DNA of 51,529 nucleotides. It comes from an uncultured Prevotellaceae bacterium. Its GTDB lineage: Bacteria; Bacteroidota; Bacteroidia; Bacteroidales; Bacteroidaceae. Numbering within the stretch: position 1 is the stretch's first letter; every line of letters starts with the position of its first letter. The position numbers were made by a program, and so were the translations under genes. Positions 24,934-33,283 of the stretch are shown piece by piece. Under the pieces are notes generated by a model, which saw only the letters and a program-made list of their open reading frames with translations, was not told the DNA's origin and did no database searches. Location: contig ONOG01000018.1 of the NCBI GenBank assembly GCA_900319385.1, positions 1 to 51,529 on the forward strand, written 5' to 3'.

Positions 24934-25926
24934 TTAGGGCAGTCGTCGCAGGACAACGACTCGGAGCAGGATTTCAAGTAGCAGCGTGATCAAGGCTGCG
25001 ATGGCAAAGGGTTCGAAGAGTTCGTTGCGCTTGCTGTATTGGCGTACGCTGAACTTGGTGCGTTCCATGTGGTCGATTTCGTCGTAGATGGCCTGCAGTT
25101 CCGCATTCTTCTGAGCACGGAAATAGCGTCCACCCGTCTCTTTCGATATCTTTGTCATGGTCTGCTCGTCGATTTCGACGGGAAGCATGATTGTGCCGCC
25201 CGAGTCGAGCGGGTAGGGAGCCATGCCGTTGCGTCCGATGCCGATGGTGTAGATGCGCACTTTCTGCTGTTTGGCGATTTCGGCTGCGGTAAGCGGTGAG
25301 ATGTTGCCCGAGTTGTTCACGCCGTCGGTGAGCAGAATGACGACTTTCGACTTGGCCTGACTCTCACGCAGGCGTAGCAGGGCGTTCATGATGCCGTCGC
25401 CGATGGCGGTACCGTCGGCAATGGCCTTGTTGTTGTAGGCCATGTAGCTGTCGGCATTGGCATAGAGGTTCATCAGAACGGCATGGTCGGTGGTGAGCGG
25501 ACACTGTGTGTAGGCTTCACCGGCAAAGAATGTGAGACCGATGTTGTCGTTCGGGCGTTTGGAGATGAACTCCTGGGCTATCTCCTTCAGGGCTTCGACA
25601 CGGTTGGGCTTGAAGTCCTGTGCCAGCATCGAGGTGGAGAAATCGACAGCCAGCATGATGTCGATGCCTTCGACGTCGGTGTCGTTCCAACTGTGCTTGC
25701 TCTGTGGACGTGCCAGAATGCAGACCACGAGTGTGAAGAGCACGATGCGCAGCAGGAAAGGCAGAGGCATGAGGTAGGTGCGCCATGTACGTGGCACGTA
25801 GCGGTATTTGGCTGTCTGCGGCATCCGCATGGCTGGTTGGCTCTTCTTGTTGCGAAGCACATACCAGATGATGTAGGGGATGAGCAGGGCTAAAAGTGCA
25901 AAGAAATATGGATTCTTAAATTCCAT
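24934..25926 (-). CDS. batA: VWA-domain membrane protein BatA
   Basis: 330 aa with the same plan as batB: N-terminal helices (FFALLALLIPYIIWYVL and LMPLPFLLRIVLFTLVVCIL), a VWA domain with AVDFSTSM, GTAIGDGIMNAL and VILLTDGVNNSGN, and a C-terminal helix near 305-325. All metal-site residues are kept, so it should bind a divalent ion. Separated by 16 bp from batB and 7 bp from the preceding gene. Confidence 0.9.
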   Translation of the reverse strand: MEFKNPYFFALLALLIPYIIWYVLRNKKSQPAMRMPQTAKYRYVPRTWRTYLMPLPFLLRIVLFTLVVCILARPQSKHSWNDTDVEGIDIMLAVDFSTSMLAQDFKPNRVEALKEIAQEFISKRPNDNIGLTFFAGEAYTQCPLTTDHAVLMNLYANADSYMAYNNKAIADGTAIGDGIMNALLRLRESQAKSKVVILLTDGVNNSGNISPLTAAEIAKQQKVRIYTIGIGRNGMAPYPLDSGGTIMLPVEIDEQTMTKISKETGGRYFRAQKNAELQAIYDEIDHMERTKFSVRQYSKRNELFEPFAIAALITLLLEILLRVVVLRRLP

Positions 25927-25933
25927 GGTCGTA

Positions 25934-27007
25934 TCAGAGGTTCAACATGATGATGCGGTAGATGAGGTAGGCCGTAACCGCCAGCAGGGCGATGGAGGCG
26001 GCGATGACACTGCCGATGAGTACGCGCTTTGCCACCTGCGAACGTTTTTCCACCACGACAATTTCGGTGGGTTGTGGTGTGGCGGGTTCTTCTTTCTTGG
26101 TGGCATTGATGTATTCGATGGCGCTGACCAGGTTGCGGTCGTTCTCGCCGAGCAGGGTGCTGTACTTGGCAAACTTCACGAGGTCGGCCGTTTGGAACAA
26201 CTCGCGCAGTTCGCGCAGTGCGTTCTCGTCGTTCACCTCTTGAAGGTGTTCGATGATTTCGGGCGTGGTCATCTCCATCGCGTTGAAGCCATAACGCTCG
26301 TTGATATACTGGCGCAGCGTGTCGGTCAGTTCGGTGTAGTATTCCTTCGAATCGTCTTTCTGCCAGATTTTCTCCTCCTTGATGTGCTCAATCTTCAGCA
26401 TGGCAGCCTTGTGTGGAGCCATTTTCGGTTTGAGCTTAATGCGGCGGATGATGGGTTTATTGTCCTTCAGCCTTATGATAATGTAAAGGAGTAGGGCTGT
26501 GAGAAGCAGGATGACGACCGAAATCCAGAGCGGTGTGCTCCAGTCTTCCCACACGAAAGGAGGATTCATCACGGGCTTCATACCGAAGATGCTGTCGGCA
26601 TGAAGCGTGTCGATGGGAATGGTATAGACTTTCAGCGCGAGGCTTTTCGACTCGTAATGCTGGGTGTCCACTTTTACCACCATCGGAGGCAGATAGTAGA
26701 GGGCTGAGTCGAACGAGGTGACGATATAGCGGCGTGTAAGCAGCATTCGCTGACCGTCGTTCAGCAAACTCGTGTCCACCTCGCTCACATTCATCACTTC
26801 GATGCCTGGAACGATTTGTTGCAAGGAGTCGAACTGCGGCATTTCGACCGACTTGCCGCGGTCGGCACTCACTTCGAGCGTGATGCCCACACGTTGTCCG
26901 ATGTAGATCTGGGCAGAGTCGATCGTGGCATCCACCGTTACTTGCGCCATGAGTGTGGCCGAGGTGAACCAGGCTGCTGCCAGAATATATAGGTATAGTT
27001 GTCTCAT
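25934..27007 (-). CDS. Bat-operon membrane protein, BatD/DUF4381-like
   Basis: 357 aa. The signal peptide (ends TLMAQ) precedes an Ig-like periplasmic domain (VTVDATIDSAQIYIGQRVGIT) similar in style to BatD, a membrane helix near 163-182, a cytoplasmic helical domain (EYYTELTDTLRQYINERYGF, typical of DUF4381-type proteins) and a second helix near 330-352. Its place between the DUF58 gene and batA is the usual one for this family in Bacteroidota. The molecular role is unknown. Confidence 0.75.
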   Translation of the reverse strand: MRQLYLYILAAAWFTSATLMAQVTVDATIDSAQIYIGQRVGITLEVSADRGKSVEMPQFDSLQQIVPGIEVMNVSEVDTSLLNDGQRMLLTRRYIVTSFDSALYYLPPMVVKVDTQHYESKSLALKVYTIPIDTLHADSIFGMKPVMNPPFVWEDWSTPLWISVVILLLTALLLYIIIRLKDNKPIIRRIKLKPKMAPHKAAMLKIEHIKEEKIWQKDDSKEYYTELTDTLRQYINERYGFNAMEMTTPEIIEHLQEVNDENALRELRELFQTADLVKFAKYSTLLGENDRNLVSAIEYINATKKEEPATPQPTEIVVVEKRSQVAKRVLIGSVIAASIALLAVTAYLIYRIIMLNL

Positions 27008-27010
27008 TGT

Positions 27011-27880
27011 CTATTTTCTTCGTTTGAACAACCCCATCAATCCCTTCACATAGTCCTCGTCGGTGCGCAGATGGGCACAATCGACATTTGAGTGGGTGAA
27101 CATTTCCTTCAGCCGTGCCTGGTTGCGAATCCACCATTCGTGGTGGGCACGCCGGACAGCCTTCGACGATGTATCGATGTAGATTTCCTCGTTGGTCTCA
27201 GCATCGCGCACTTTCATCAGGCCGATGTCGGGCAGTTCGAGCATACGCTGGTCGTAGATTTGCAGGGCACACACGTCGTGGCGGCGGCTCATGATGGTGA
27301 GTTGCTGGGTGTATTCCTTGGAGTCGAAGAAGTCGCTGATGAGGAAGACGGTGCAGCGTTTCTTGATGGCATTGGTCATGAACACGATGGCATCGCCGAT
27401 GTCGGTCTGGCGGCTTTGGGGCTTGAAGTCGAGCAATTCGCGGATGATGAACAGGATATGCTTGCGGCCTTTCTTGGGCGGGATGAACTTCTCGATGCGG
27501 TCGGAAAAGAAGATAACGCCGATCTTGTCGTTGTTCTGAATGGCGGAAAAGGCAAGTGTGGCAGCAATTTCTGTCACCATCTGCCGCTTGGTCTGCTCGG
27601 CTGTACCGAAGTCGAGGCTGCCCGACACATCGACCATGAGGATGACCGTCAGCTCGCGCTCTTCTTCAAACACCTTGACGTAGGGTTTGTCGAAGCGTGC
27701 GGTGACGTTCCAGTCGATGTCGCGCACATCGTCGCCGTACTGGTACTCGCGCACCTCGCTGAATGCCATTCCGCGTCCCTTGAAGGCAGAATGGTATTCA
27801 CCGGCGAAGATGTTGTTCGACAGGCCGCGCGTCTTGATTTCGATGCGCCTGACTTTTTTGAGTAGTTCTTCTGTATCCAT
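27011..27880 (-). CDS. DUF58-domain protein of the Bat operon
   Basis: 289 aa from the ATG at 27880; a longer frame starts at a TTG inside a palindromic repeat and is rejected. The DUF58 signature GRGMAFSEVREYQYGDDVRD and IDWNVTARFDKPYVK are present, followed by a VWA-like fold with MVDVSGSLDFG and a Ser/Asp pair (FLISDFFDSKEY). Predicted cytoplasmic, and by family association a substrate or partner of the MoxR ATPase encoded just upstream. Confidence 0.9.
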   Translation of the reverse strand: MDTEELLKKVRRIEIKTRGLSNNIFAGEYHSAFKGRGMAFSEVREYQYGDDVRDIDWNVTARFDKPYVKVFEEERELTVILMVDVSGSLDFGTAEQTKRQMVTEIAATLAFSAIQNNDKIGVIFFSDRIEKFIPPKKGRKHILFIIRELLDFKPQSRQTDIGDAIVFMTNAIKKRCTVFLISDFFDSKEYTQQLTIMSRRHDVCALQIYDQRMLELPDIGLMKVRDAETNEEIYIDTSSKAVRRAHHEWWIRNQARLKEMFTHSNVDCAHLRTDEDYVKGLMGLFKRRK

Positions 27881-27882
27881 TA

Positions 27883-27950
27883 GCCTCCCCAACCCCTCCC
27901 AAGGAGGGGCTTTTTCACTTTATACTTTTCACTTATCACTTATCACTTTT
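27883..27950. repeat. GC-rich palindrome plus AT-rich repeat between moxR and the DUF58 gene
   Basis: CCTCCCCAACCCCTCCCAAG then GAGGGG (inner stem 27893-27899 with 27903-27909), followed by TTTTTCACTTTATACTTTTC and ACTTATCACTTATCAC. The palindrome family matches 20337-20446 and 41615-41646. It lies inside the Bat operon and, read from the minus strand, precedes the DUF58 start. Confidence 0.75.
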
Positions 27951-27951
27951 T

Positions 27952-28947
27952 TCAGGGCACTTCCACCTTGTTGATGATTTTCGAAACGATTTCCTCCTGG
28001 GTGACGTTCGAAGCCTCTGCCTCGTAGGTCAGCCCGATGCGGTGGCGCAGCACGTCGTGGGCAATGGCGCGCACGTCTTCGGGAATGACGTAGCCACGGT
28101 GCTTGATGAAAGCATAGGCACGGCTGGCGAGGGCGAGGTTGATGCTGGCACGAGGCGAACCACCGAAGCCGATAAGTCCTACCAGATCCTTCAATCCGTA
28201 CTTGTCGGGGAAGCGGGTGGCAAAGACGATGTCGGCGATGTACTGCTCAATCTTTTCGTCCAGATAGACTTGGCTGACCACCTTGCGGGCTGCTTCAATC
28301 TCTGCCGTGCCCATCACGGGACGGATGGTCGTCTGCTCAGGAGCGATGTTCTGACGGATGATGCGCTTTTCTTCTTCCAGCTTCGGATAGTCGATGACCA
28401 CCTTCATCATGAAACGGTCCACCTGCGCTTCGGGCAGCGGATACGTACCCTCCTGCTCGATGGGGTTCTGTGTGGCGAGCACGAGGAAGGGACGGGGCAG
28501 TTCGTAGGTCGTGGTCGAGAGGGTCACCTGACGCTCCTGCATGGCTTCGAGCAATGCGCTCTGCACTTTGGCAGGCGCACGGTTGATCTCGTCTGCCAGC
28601 ACGAAGTTGGCGAATACGGGACCTTTCTTCACCTCGAAGCGGCTCTCTTTCTGGTTGTAAATCATTGTACCCACGACGTCGGCAGGCAACAAGTCGGGGG
28701 TGAACTGGATGCGGCTGAACTTGGCGTCGATGAGTGCAGCCAATGTACGGATGGCCTTCGTCTTGGCGAGGCCCGGCACACCTTCGAGCAGGATGTGGCC
28801 GTCGCTCAGCAGGCCGATGAGCAGTGATTCTACTAAGTGTTTCTGACCGATGATGGCCTGATCCATACCGGTCATCAGATTGGTGACGAACGTACTTTGT
28901 TTTTCAATTCGCTCGTTCAGTTCGCGAATGTCGATAGCTTCTGCCAT
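27952..28947 (-). CDS. MoxR-family AAA+ ATPase
   Basis: 331 aa cytoplasmic AAA+ protein, thought to remodel or activate VWA-domain partners. Walker A is GVPGLAKTK at 56-64, with Ala where the usual motif has Gly before Lys, as in other MoxR proteins. Walker B is VLADEINRAP; sensor 1 is LATQNPIEQEG and the arginine-finger region VDRFMMKV follows. It is the first gene of the Bat operon and is preceded by a perfect -7 box. Confidence 0.93.
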   Translation of the reverse strand: MAEAIDIRELNERIEKQSTFVTNLMTGMDQAIIGQKHLVESLLIGLLSDGHILLEGVPGLAKTKAIRTLAALIDAKFSRIQFTPDLLPADVVGTMIYNQKESRFEVKKGPVFANFVLADEINRAPAKVQSALLEAMQERQVTLSTTTYELPRPFLVLATQNPIEQEGTYPLPEAQVDRFMMKVVIDYPKLEEEKRIIRQNIAPEQTTIRPVMGTAEIEAARKVVSQVYLDEKIEQYIADIVFATRFPDKYGLKDLVGLIGFGGSPRASINLALASRAYAFIKHRGYVIPEDVRAIAHDVLRHRIGLTYEAEASNVTQEEIVSKIINKVEVP

Positions 28948-28990
28948 ATTTCAGATATTAAATTTGAGTCTTCATTCTTGAAATATGGTG

Positions 28991-28998
28991 CAAAGATA
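28991..28998 (-). promoter_or_regulatory. Promoter -7 box of the Bat operon
   Basis: TATCTTTG on the minus strand, a perfect TAnnTTTG match, 44 nt upstream of the moxR ATG. Confidence 0.7.
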
Positions 28999-29199
28999 CG
29001 GCTTTCCGATGGAATAACATCCACAGAAAGTTCTAATAAATCTTAAATAAAACTTTGAAAAATTAAAATTGAGTTTTTAAGTTTTAATGTAGGTCGACTT
29101 CATCGGGAAATTATCCAAATTATTTTCAAAATATTTCAAATTTACTTTGTTTAATTTGAACCAAATTTGTGAAATTTCCACACGAAGTGTGCCTATATT

Positions 29200-29251
29200 C
29201 AATTTTTAATTTTCACTTTTCACTTTTCACTATTCACTATTCACTTTTCAC
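29200..29251. repeat. AT-rich dispersed repeat (TTTTCACTTTTCAC type)
   Basis: ATTTTTAATTTTCACTTTTC followed by four further near copies of (A/T)TTCACT. It is the reverse complement of the AAAAGTGAAAAGTG tracts elsewhere and runs into the stop codon of the DUF4738 gene. Confidence 0.6.
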
Positions 29252-29844
29252 ACCCCCATATCCTCCGTCGGGTCGAGGTTCAGGTCGTCGAACAGTGATT
29301 CGGTTTCAAAATCTTCGACCGTGTGGAGCGAGTACGTACCGTCGGACGAGATGCGTATCTCGACGGGATAGTTGATGCCCGACGTCTCGTCAGGGTCACC
29401 AACCGTAGCAATGAAGCGCAACTGCGAGTGGTCGTCAATGTGGTTGAGGTTGTAACTGAATCCAGCCAGTGCCAAGTCGGGCAGTTCGTCCCTCGGCACC
29501 ATGCTGGCAAACGAATGCTTGGTGAAACGGCGTTGGAGCACGATGGTCGAATCGCGACGGACGGTCAGCTGCACCACGTTGTCGTGGTAGCGGGTGCCGT
29601 CGGGGTTGACGATGACGGGCAGCGAATCGACCGGTGCAAAGCGATAGCTGTAGTGATAAAGTTGTCCGCGAACGGTGATGGTGTCGTTGCGTTCCATCAC
29701 TCCCAGGTCCAGAATCGCATTCGTCTGCTGGGGAGCCACCCACAGGCTGTCGTCTTGCTGCCCGTTTTCACTCTTGCCTTTGCACGATGCCAGCAGCATC
29801 ATGCCGCCCAGGGCTGCTATATATATAATAGGTGTATGCTTCAT
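29248..29844 (-). CDS. DUF4738-type lipoprotein
   Basis: 198 aa. The signal peptide has lipobox LLASC at residues 17-21, so the protein should be lipid-anchored. The rest is a beta-rich domain (YHYSYRFAPVDSLPVIVNPDG, RRDSTIVLQRRFTKHSF, YPVEIRISSDGTYSLHT) that matches my memory of DUF4738 proteins of Bacteroidota. Function unknown. Its 3' end runs into an AT-rich repeat, so the last codons (DPTEDMGV) may be repeat-adjacent but look native. Confidence 0.72.
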   Translation of the reverse strand: MKHTPIIYIAALGGMMLLASCKGKSENGQQDDSLWVAPQQTNAILDLGVMERNDTITVRGQLYHYSYRFAPVDSLPVIVNPDGTRYHDNVVQLTVRRDSTIVLQRRFTKHSFASMVPRDELPDLALAGFSYNLNHIDDHSQLRFIATVGDPDETSGINYPVEIRISSDGTYSLHTVEDFETESLFDDLNLDPTEDMGV

Positions 29845-29873
29845 GATGTTGGATGTTCAAACATTTTGCCGCA

Positions 29874-29881
29874 CAAAATTA
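29874..29881 (-). promoter_or_regulatory. Promoter -7 box for the DUF4738 lipoprotein gene
   Basis: TAATTTTG on the minus strand, a perfect TAnnTTTG match 30 nt upstream of the ATG at 29844. Confidence 0.6.
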
Positions 29882-30131
29882 GTGAAACTCAGCGAAACAG
29901 ACAAACAAAACAGCCAAAAACTCTCGCTCGTGTCCTTAAATCCACTGCATTAAATCCACTGCATCCCTTTCCGACTACAGCCCTGCAAACGTTTTCCTTC
30001 AACCAAATGAGCTAAGTAAAACTTGTCTGAACTTTGTCGTAGCTGGAAAATTCTTGATGTTCTTTTTCGCCTAAGACAACTTTTTCTTTTGAAAAAATGG
30101 CTGAAGGGGTGCTAATGCCAAAAAAAAGGTG

Positions 30132-30139
30132 TAAATTTG
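30132..30139 (+). promoter_or_regulatory. Promoter -7 box of the map-tsaD operon
   Basis: TAAATTTG followed by CAG, a perfect TAnnTTTG match, 30 nt before the ATG at 30169. This makes the in-frame ATG at 30097 untenable as the start. Confidence 0.62.
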
Positions 30140-30168
30140 CAGAATGTTTGTGTTTTATAGCTGTAATC

Positions 30169-31041
30169 ATGGGAAATCTTTTGAAGAAGAAAAAGAATAG
30201 ACGGCAGTGGCACGCCATCGCGGGCGAACCCCTCACCGAGATGGACAAAATCATCATGGCGTGGGAGAACCGAGGAAAGTTGGTGCCGACCCGCAAGTTG
30301 GTGAAGACACCGGAGCAGATTGAGGGCATCCGTCGCGCCGGAGTGCTGAACACGGCCGTGCTCGACCATGTGGCCGAACATATCCGTGAGGGGATGTCGA
30401 CCGAAGAAATCAACACGCTGGTGCATACGTTCACTGTGGAGCATGGTGGCATTCCTGCCCCGCTCAACTACGAGGGTTTCCCGAAGAGCGTCTGCACGAG
30501 TATCAACGAGGTGGTGTGCCACGGCATTCCGAGCGAAGATGAAATCCTGGAGGAGGGCGACATCATCAACGTGGATGTGACGACCATCCTCGGCGGATAT
30601 TACGCTGATGCCTCGCGTATGTTCGTGATTGGAAAGACGACTCCTGAGAAGCAGCGGTTGGTGGATGTGGCGCGTGAATGCCTGCAAATCGGCATTGAGG
30701 CTTGCCATCCCTACTGCTTCGTCGGCGACATCGGCAACGCCATCGCCCGTCATGCCCACAAGAATGGTTTCACCGTCGTGCGCGACCTCTGCGGTCACGG
30801 CGTCGGCAATGAGTTTCACGAAGACCCAGACATTGTGCACTACGGCAAGAAGGGCAGCGGTATGTTGCTCGTTCCTGGCATGGTCTTCACCATCGAGCCG
30901 ATGGTCAACATGGGCGACTGGCATGTCTTTGTGGATGCCGACGACGACTGGACCGTCGTCACCGAGGATGAACTGCCCAGCGCTCAGTGGGAACACACGC
31001 TGCTGATGACTGAAACGGGGGTGGAGATTTTAACCTATTAA
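30169..31041 (+). CDS. map: Methionine aminopeptidase, type I
   Basis: Removes the initiator Met from new proteins in the cytoplasm. From the ATG at 30169 it has 290 aa. A basic N-terminal extension of about 40 residues (LLKKKKNRRQWHAIAGE), where other bacterial enzymes may carry a ribosome-binding or SEC-C-like segment, precedes the pita-bread fold. The metal ligands are visible as Asp in INVDVTT, Asp in YYADASRMF, His in CGHGVGNEFHEDP, Glu in FTIEPMV and Glu in QWEHTLL. It is followed by tsaD after 3 bp and is the first gene of a long plus-strand unit. Confidence 0.95.
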   Translation: MGNLLKKKKNRRQWHAIAGEPLTEMDKIIMAWENRGKLVPTRKLVKTPEQIEGIRRAGVLNTAVLDHVAEHIREGMSTEEINTLVHTFTVEHGGIPAPLNYEGFPKSVCTSINEVVCHGIPSEDEILEEGDIINVDVTTILGGYYADASRMFVIGKTTPEKQRLVDVARECLQIGIEACHPYCFVGDIGNAIARHAHKNGFTVVRDLCGHGVGNEFHEDPDIVHYGKKGSGMLLVPGMVFTIEPMVNMGDWHVFVDADDDWTVVTEDELPSAQWEHTLLMTETGVEILTY

Positions 31042-31044
31042 TTC

Positions 31045-32070
31045 ATGAAAGAACAGATCATTATACTTTCCATCGAATCCTCGTGCGACGACACGTCGGC
31101 AGCGGTGTTGCGAGATGGCATATTGTTGTCGAATGTGACGGCGTCGCAGGCTGTGCATGAGGCTTATGGGGGTGTGGTGCCCGAACTGGCATCGCGGGCA
31201 CATGAGCAGAATATTGTGCCGGTGGTGGACCAGGCACTGAAGCGTGCCGGTGTAGAACGTGAGCAACTCTCGGCCATTGCTTTTACACGTGGCCCAGGAC
31301 TGATGGGCAGTCTGCTCGTTGGCGTGTCTTTCGCCAAAGGCTTGGCACGTTCGCTCGGCATTCCCCTCATCGACGTTAACCACTTGCAGGGTCACGTCCT
31401 TGCTCATTTCATCAAAGAAACAGAAGACGACCACGACCAGCCTTCGTTTCCCTTCCTCTGTCTGCTTGTAAGCGGAGGCAATTCACAGATCATCAAGGTG
31501 AACTCGTACAAGGATATGGAGATTCTGGGTCAAACCATCGACGATGCAGCTGGTGAGGCTATCGACAAGTGTTCGAAGGTGATGGGACTGGGCTACCCTG
31601 GTGGACCTATCATCGACAAGCTGGCTCGGCAGGGCAATCCCGATGCTTTCCAGTTCTCGAAACCGAATATCAAGGGCTACGACTATAGCTTTTCGGGGCT
31701 CAAGACCTCGTTCCTCTATTCGCTGCGCGACTGGTTGAAGGACGACCCCGACTTCATTGAGCATCATAAGGCCGACTTGGCTGCATCGCTGGAGAAGACC
31801 ATTGTCGATATCTTGATGAAGAAACTCCGCCAGGCTGTCAAGGACACGGGCATTCGGCAGGTGGCTATGGCAGGTGGCGTGTCGGCCAACAACGGGTTGC
31901 GCAATGCCTTCCACGACCATGCACGCCGCTACGGGTGGAAGATCTTTATCCCGAAGTTCTCCTATACCACCGACAATGCTGCAATGATAGGTATCACTGG
32001 TTACTTCAAATACTTGGACAAGGACTTCTGCGACATTGATGCACCTGCCTTTGCACGTATGGAAAAATGA
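31045..32070 (+). CDS. tsaD: tRNA N6-adenosine threonylcarbamoyltransferase
   Basis: Transfers threonylcarbamoyl to A37 of ANN-reading tRNAs with TsaB, TsaC and TsaE. 341 aa, usual length. The ASKHA-fold phosphate motif is LSIESSCDDTSAAV at the N-terminus; metal ligands His113 and His117 lie in VNHLQGHVLAH, and the conserved LVSGGNSQI, MGLGYPGGP, AGGVSANN and TTDNAAMIG motifs are all present. Start overlap with the next gene is ATGA. Confidence 0.97.
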   Translation: MKEQIIILSIESSCDDTSAAVLRDGILLSNVTASQAVHEAYGGVVPELASRAHEQNIVPVVDQALKRAGVEREQLSAIAFTRGPGLMGSLLVGVSFAKGLARSLGIPLIDVNHLQGHVLAHFIKETEDDHDQPSFPFLCLLVSGGNSQIIKVNSYKDMEILGQTIDDAAGEAIDKCSKVMGLGYPGGPIIDKLARQGNPDAFQFSKPNIKGYDYSFSGLKTSFLYSLRDWLKDDPDFIEHHKADLAASLEKTIVDILMKKLRQAVKDTGIRQVAMAGGVSANNGLRNAFHDHARRYGWKIFIPKFSYTTDNAAMIGITGYFKYLDKDFCDIDAPAFARMEK

Positions 32071-32534
32071 AACGCTTGGCTCACGACATACAACGACTGC
32101 TCACGGCTCGTCACCAGACATTGGCGACGGCTGAGAGTTGCACCGGCGGACGAATCGCTGCGGCACTGACAGCTGTGGCAGGCAGTTCAGCATACTTCCA
32201 AGGTGGTCTTGTGGCTTATCAGAACGAGGTGAAGGTGCGTCAGTTGGGTGTCAGTGCTGAAACCATTGCGCGTCACGATGTGGTCAGCCGTGAAGTGGCG
32301 ACCGAGATGGTGTTGGGTGCTTGTCGTCTGTTTGGAACTGATTATGCGATTGCGACGACGGGTTATGCAGGTCCTGGGGGTGGAACGTCTGAAATCCCGA
32401 CAGGAACGATATGGATCGCAGCAGGCAATGTCGAGCAAGTAGAAACGCTGTGTCTTCACCTGGACGGCAGTCGTGTTAGAAACCTGGAAGTGGCTACTCG
32501 CGAAGCTCTCAGACTTATGATGAATATGTTATGA
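32067..32534 (+). CDS. CinA C-terminal (PncC-type) nicotinamide-nucleotide amidohydrolase
   Basis: 155 aa, the stand-alone C-terminal domain of CinA. Predicted to deamidate nicotinamide mononucleotide to nicotinate mononucleotide for NAD salvage. The hallmark motif TAESCTGGRIAAALT is near the N-terminus, and TGYAGPGGGTSEIPTGTIW contains the second conserved loop. No MoaB-like N-terminal domain is present, which fits PncC. It overlaps both neighbours by 4 bp (ATGA each time). Confidence 0.92.
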   Translation: MKRLAHDIQRLLTARHQTLATAESCTGGRIAAALTAVAGSSAYFQGGLVAYQNEVKVRQLGVSAETIARHDVVSREVATEMVLGACRLFGTDYAIATTGYAGPGGGTSEIPTGTIWIAAGNVEQVETLCLHLDGSRVRNLEVATREALRLMMNML

Positions 32535-33250
32535 AGGAAGTGCGTTTTTTCTATGTACCCAATGCTGCTACTCAGCACGAACTGACCGACGACGAGGCTC
32601 AGCACGCTGTGCGTGTGCTGCGACTTAGTGTGGGCGACGAGGTGATGCTGATGGATGGTGAGGGAAGTTTCTTCCGTGCCGAACTCACGGAAACATCGAA
32701 GAAGCGTTGCTCTTATCGCATCGTTGAGGCACAGCCCCAGCCGCGTCAATGGATGGGACATCTGCACCTGGCTATGGCTCCGACGAAGAATATGGACCGT
32801 ACCGAATGGCTGGCAGAGAAGGCGACGGAGATTGGTTTCGACGAATTGACCTTCCTGCGGTGCCAGTTCTCCGAGCGGACGGTACTGAAGGAGGAACGCA
32901 TCGACAAGATATTGGTTTCTGCCATGAAGCAGAGCCATAAGGCATGGAAACCCTTGCTCAATGGCATGACAGACTTTAAGGAGTTTGTCGGGCGGAGCTA
33001 CAGAGGCGGAAAGTTCATCTGCCATTGTTACGACCAGCCCGACTTGCAAGCCAAACAGTTGCTGAAGGATGTGCTGAAGGGTGGGGAAGACTCGCTGGTC
33101 CTCATCGGACCGGAAGGTGATTTCAGCATCGACGAAGTGCGCTTGGCAGAGCAGCAGGGTTTCGTTCCCGTTTCGCTCGGGCGTAGTCGGCTACGCACCG
33201 AAACTGCCGCTTTGGTGGCGGTGCATCTGATGCATCTTGCAAATGAGTAA
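32531..33250 (+). CDS. rsmE: 16S rRNA (uracil-1498-N3)-methyltransferase
   Basis: 239 aa SPOUT-class enzyme acting on the 30S subunit. An N-terminal PUA-like domain (HAVRVLRLSVGDEVMLMDGEG) precedes the SPOUT knot with WLAEKATEIGFDELTFLRCQ, LIGPEGDFSIDEV and SLGRSRLRTETA, all typical of RsmE. Fully coupled to the cinA-like gene upstream. Confidence 0.95.
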   Translation: MKEVRFFYVPNAATQHELTDDEAQHAVRVLRLSVGDEVMLMDGEGSFFRAELTETSKKRCSYRIVEAQPQPRQWMGHLHLAMAPTKNMDRTEWLAEKATEIGFDELTFLRCQFSERTVLKEERIDKILVSAMKQSHKAWKPLLNGMTDFKEFVGRSYRGGKFICHCYDQPDLQAKQLLKDVLKGGEDSLVLIGPEGDFSIDEVRLAEQQGFVPVSLGRSRLRTETAALVAVHLMHLANE

Positions 33251-33283
33251 TCATAAATATAACAAACACAATACCAGATAAAT

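Noticed and set aside
30097..30168. 24-residue N-terminal extension of Map
   Set aside because: It starts upstream of a perfect -7 box, so it cannot be in the main transcript.
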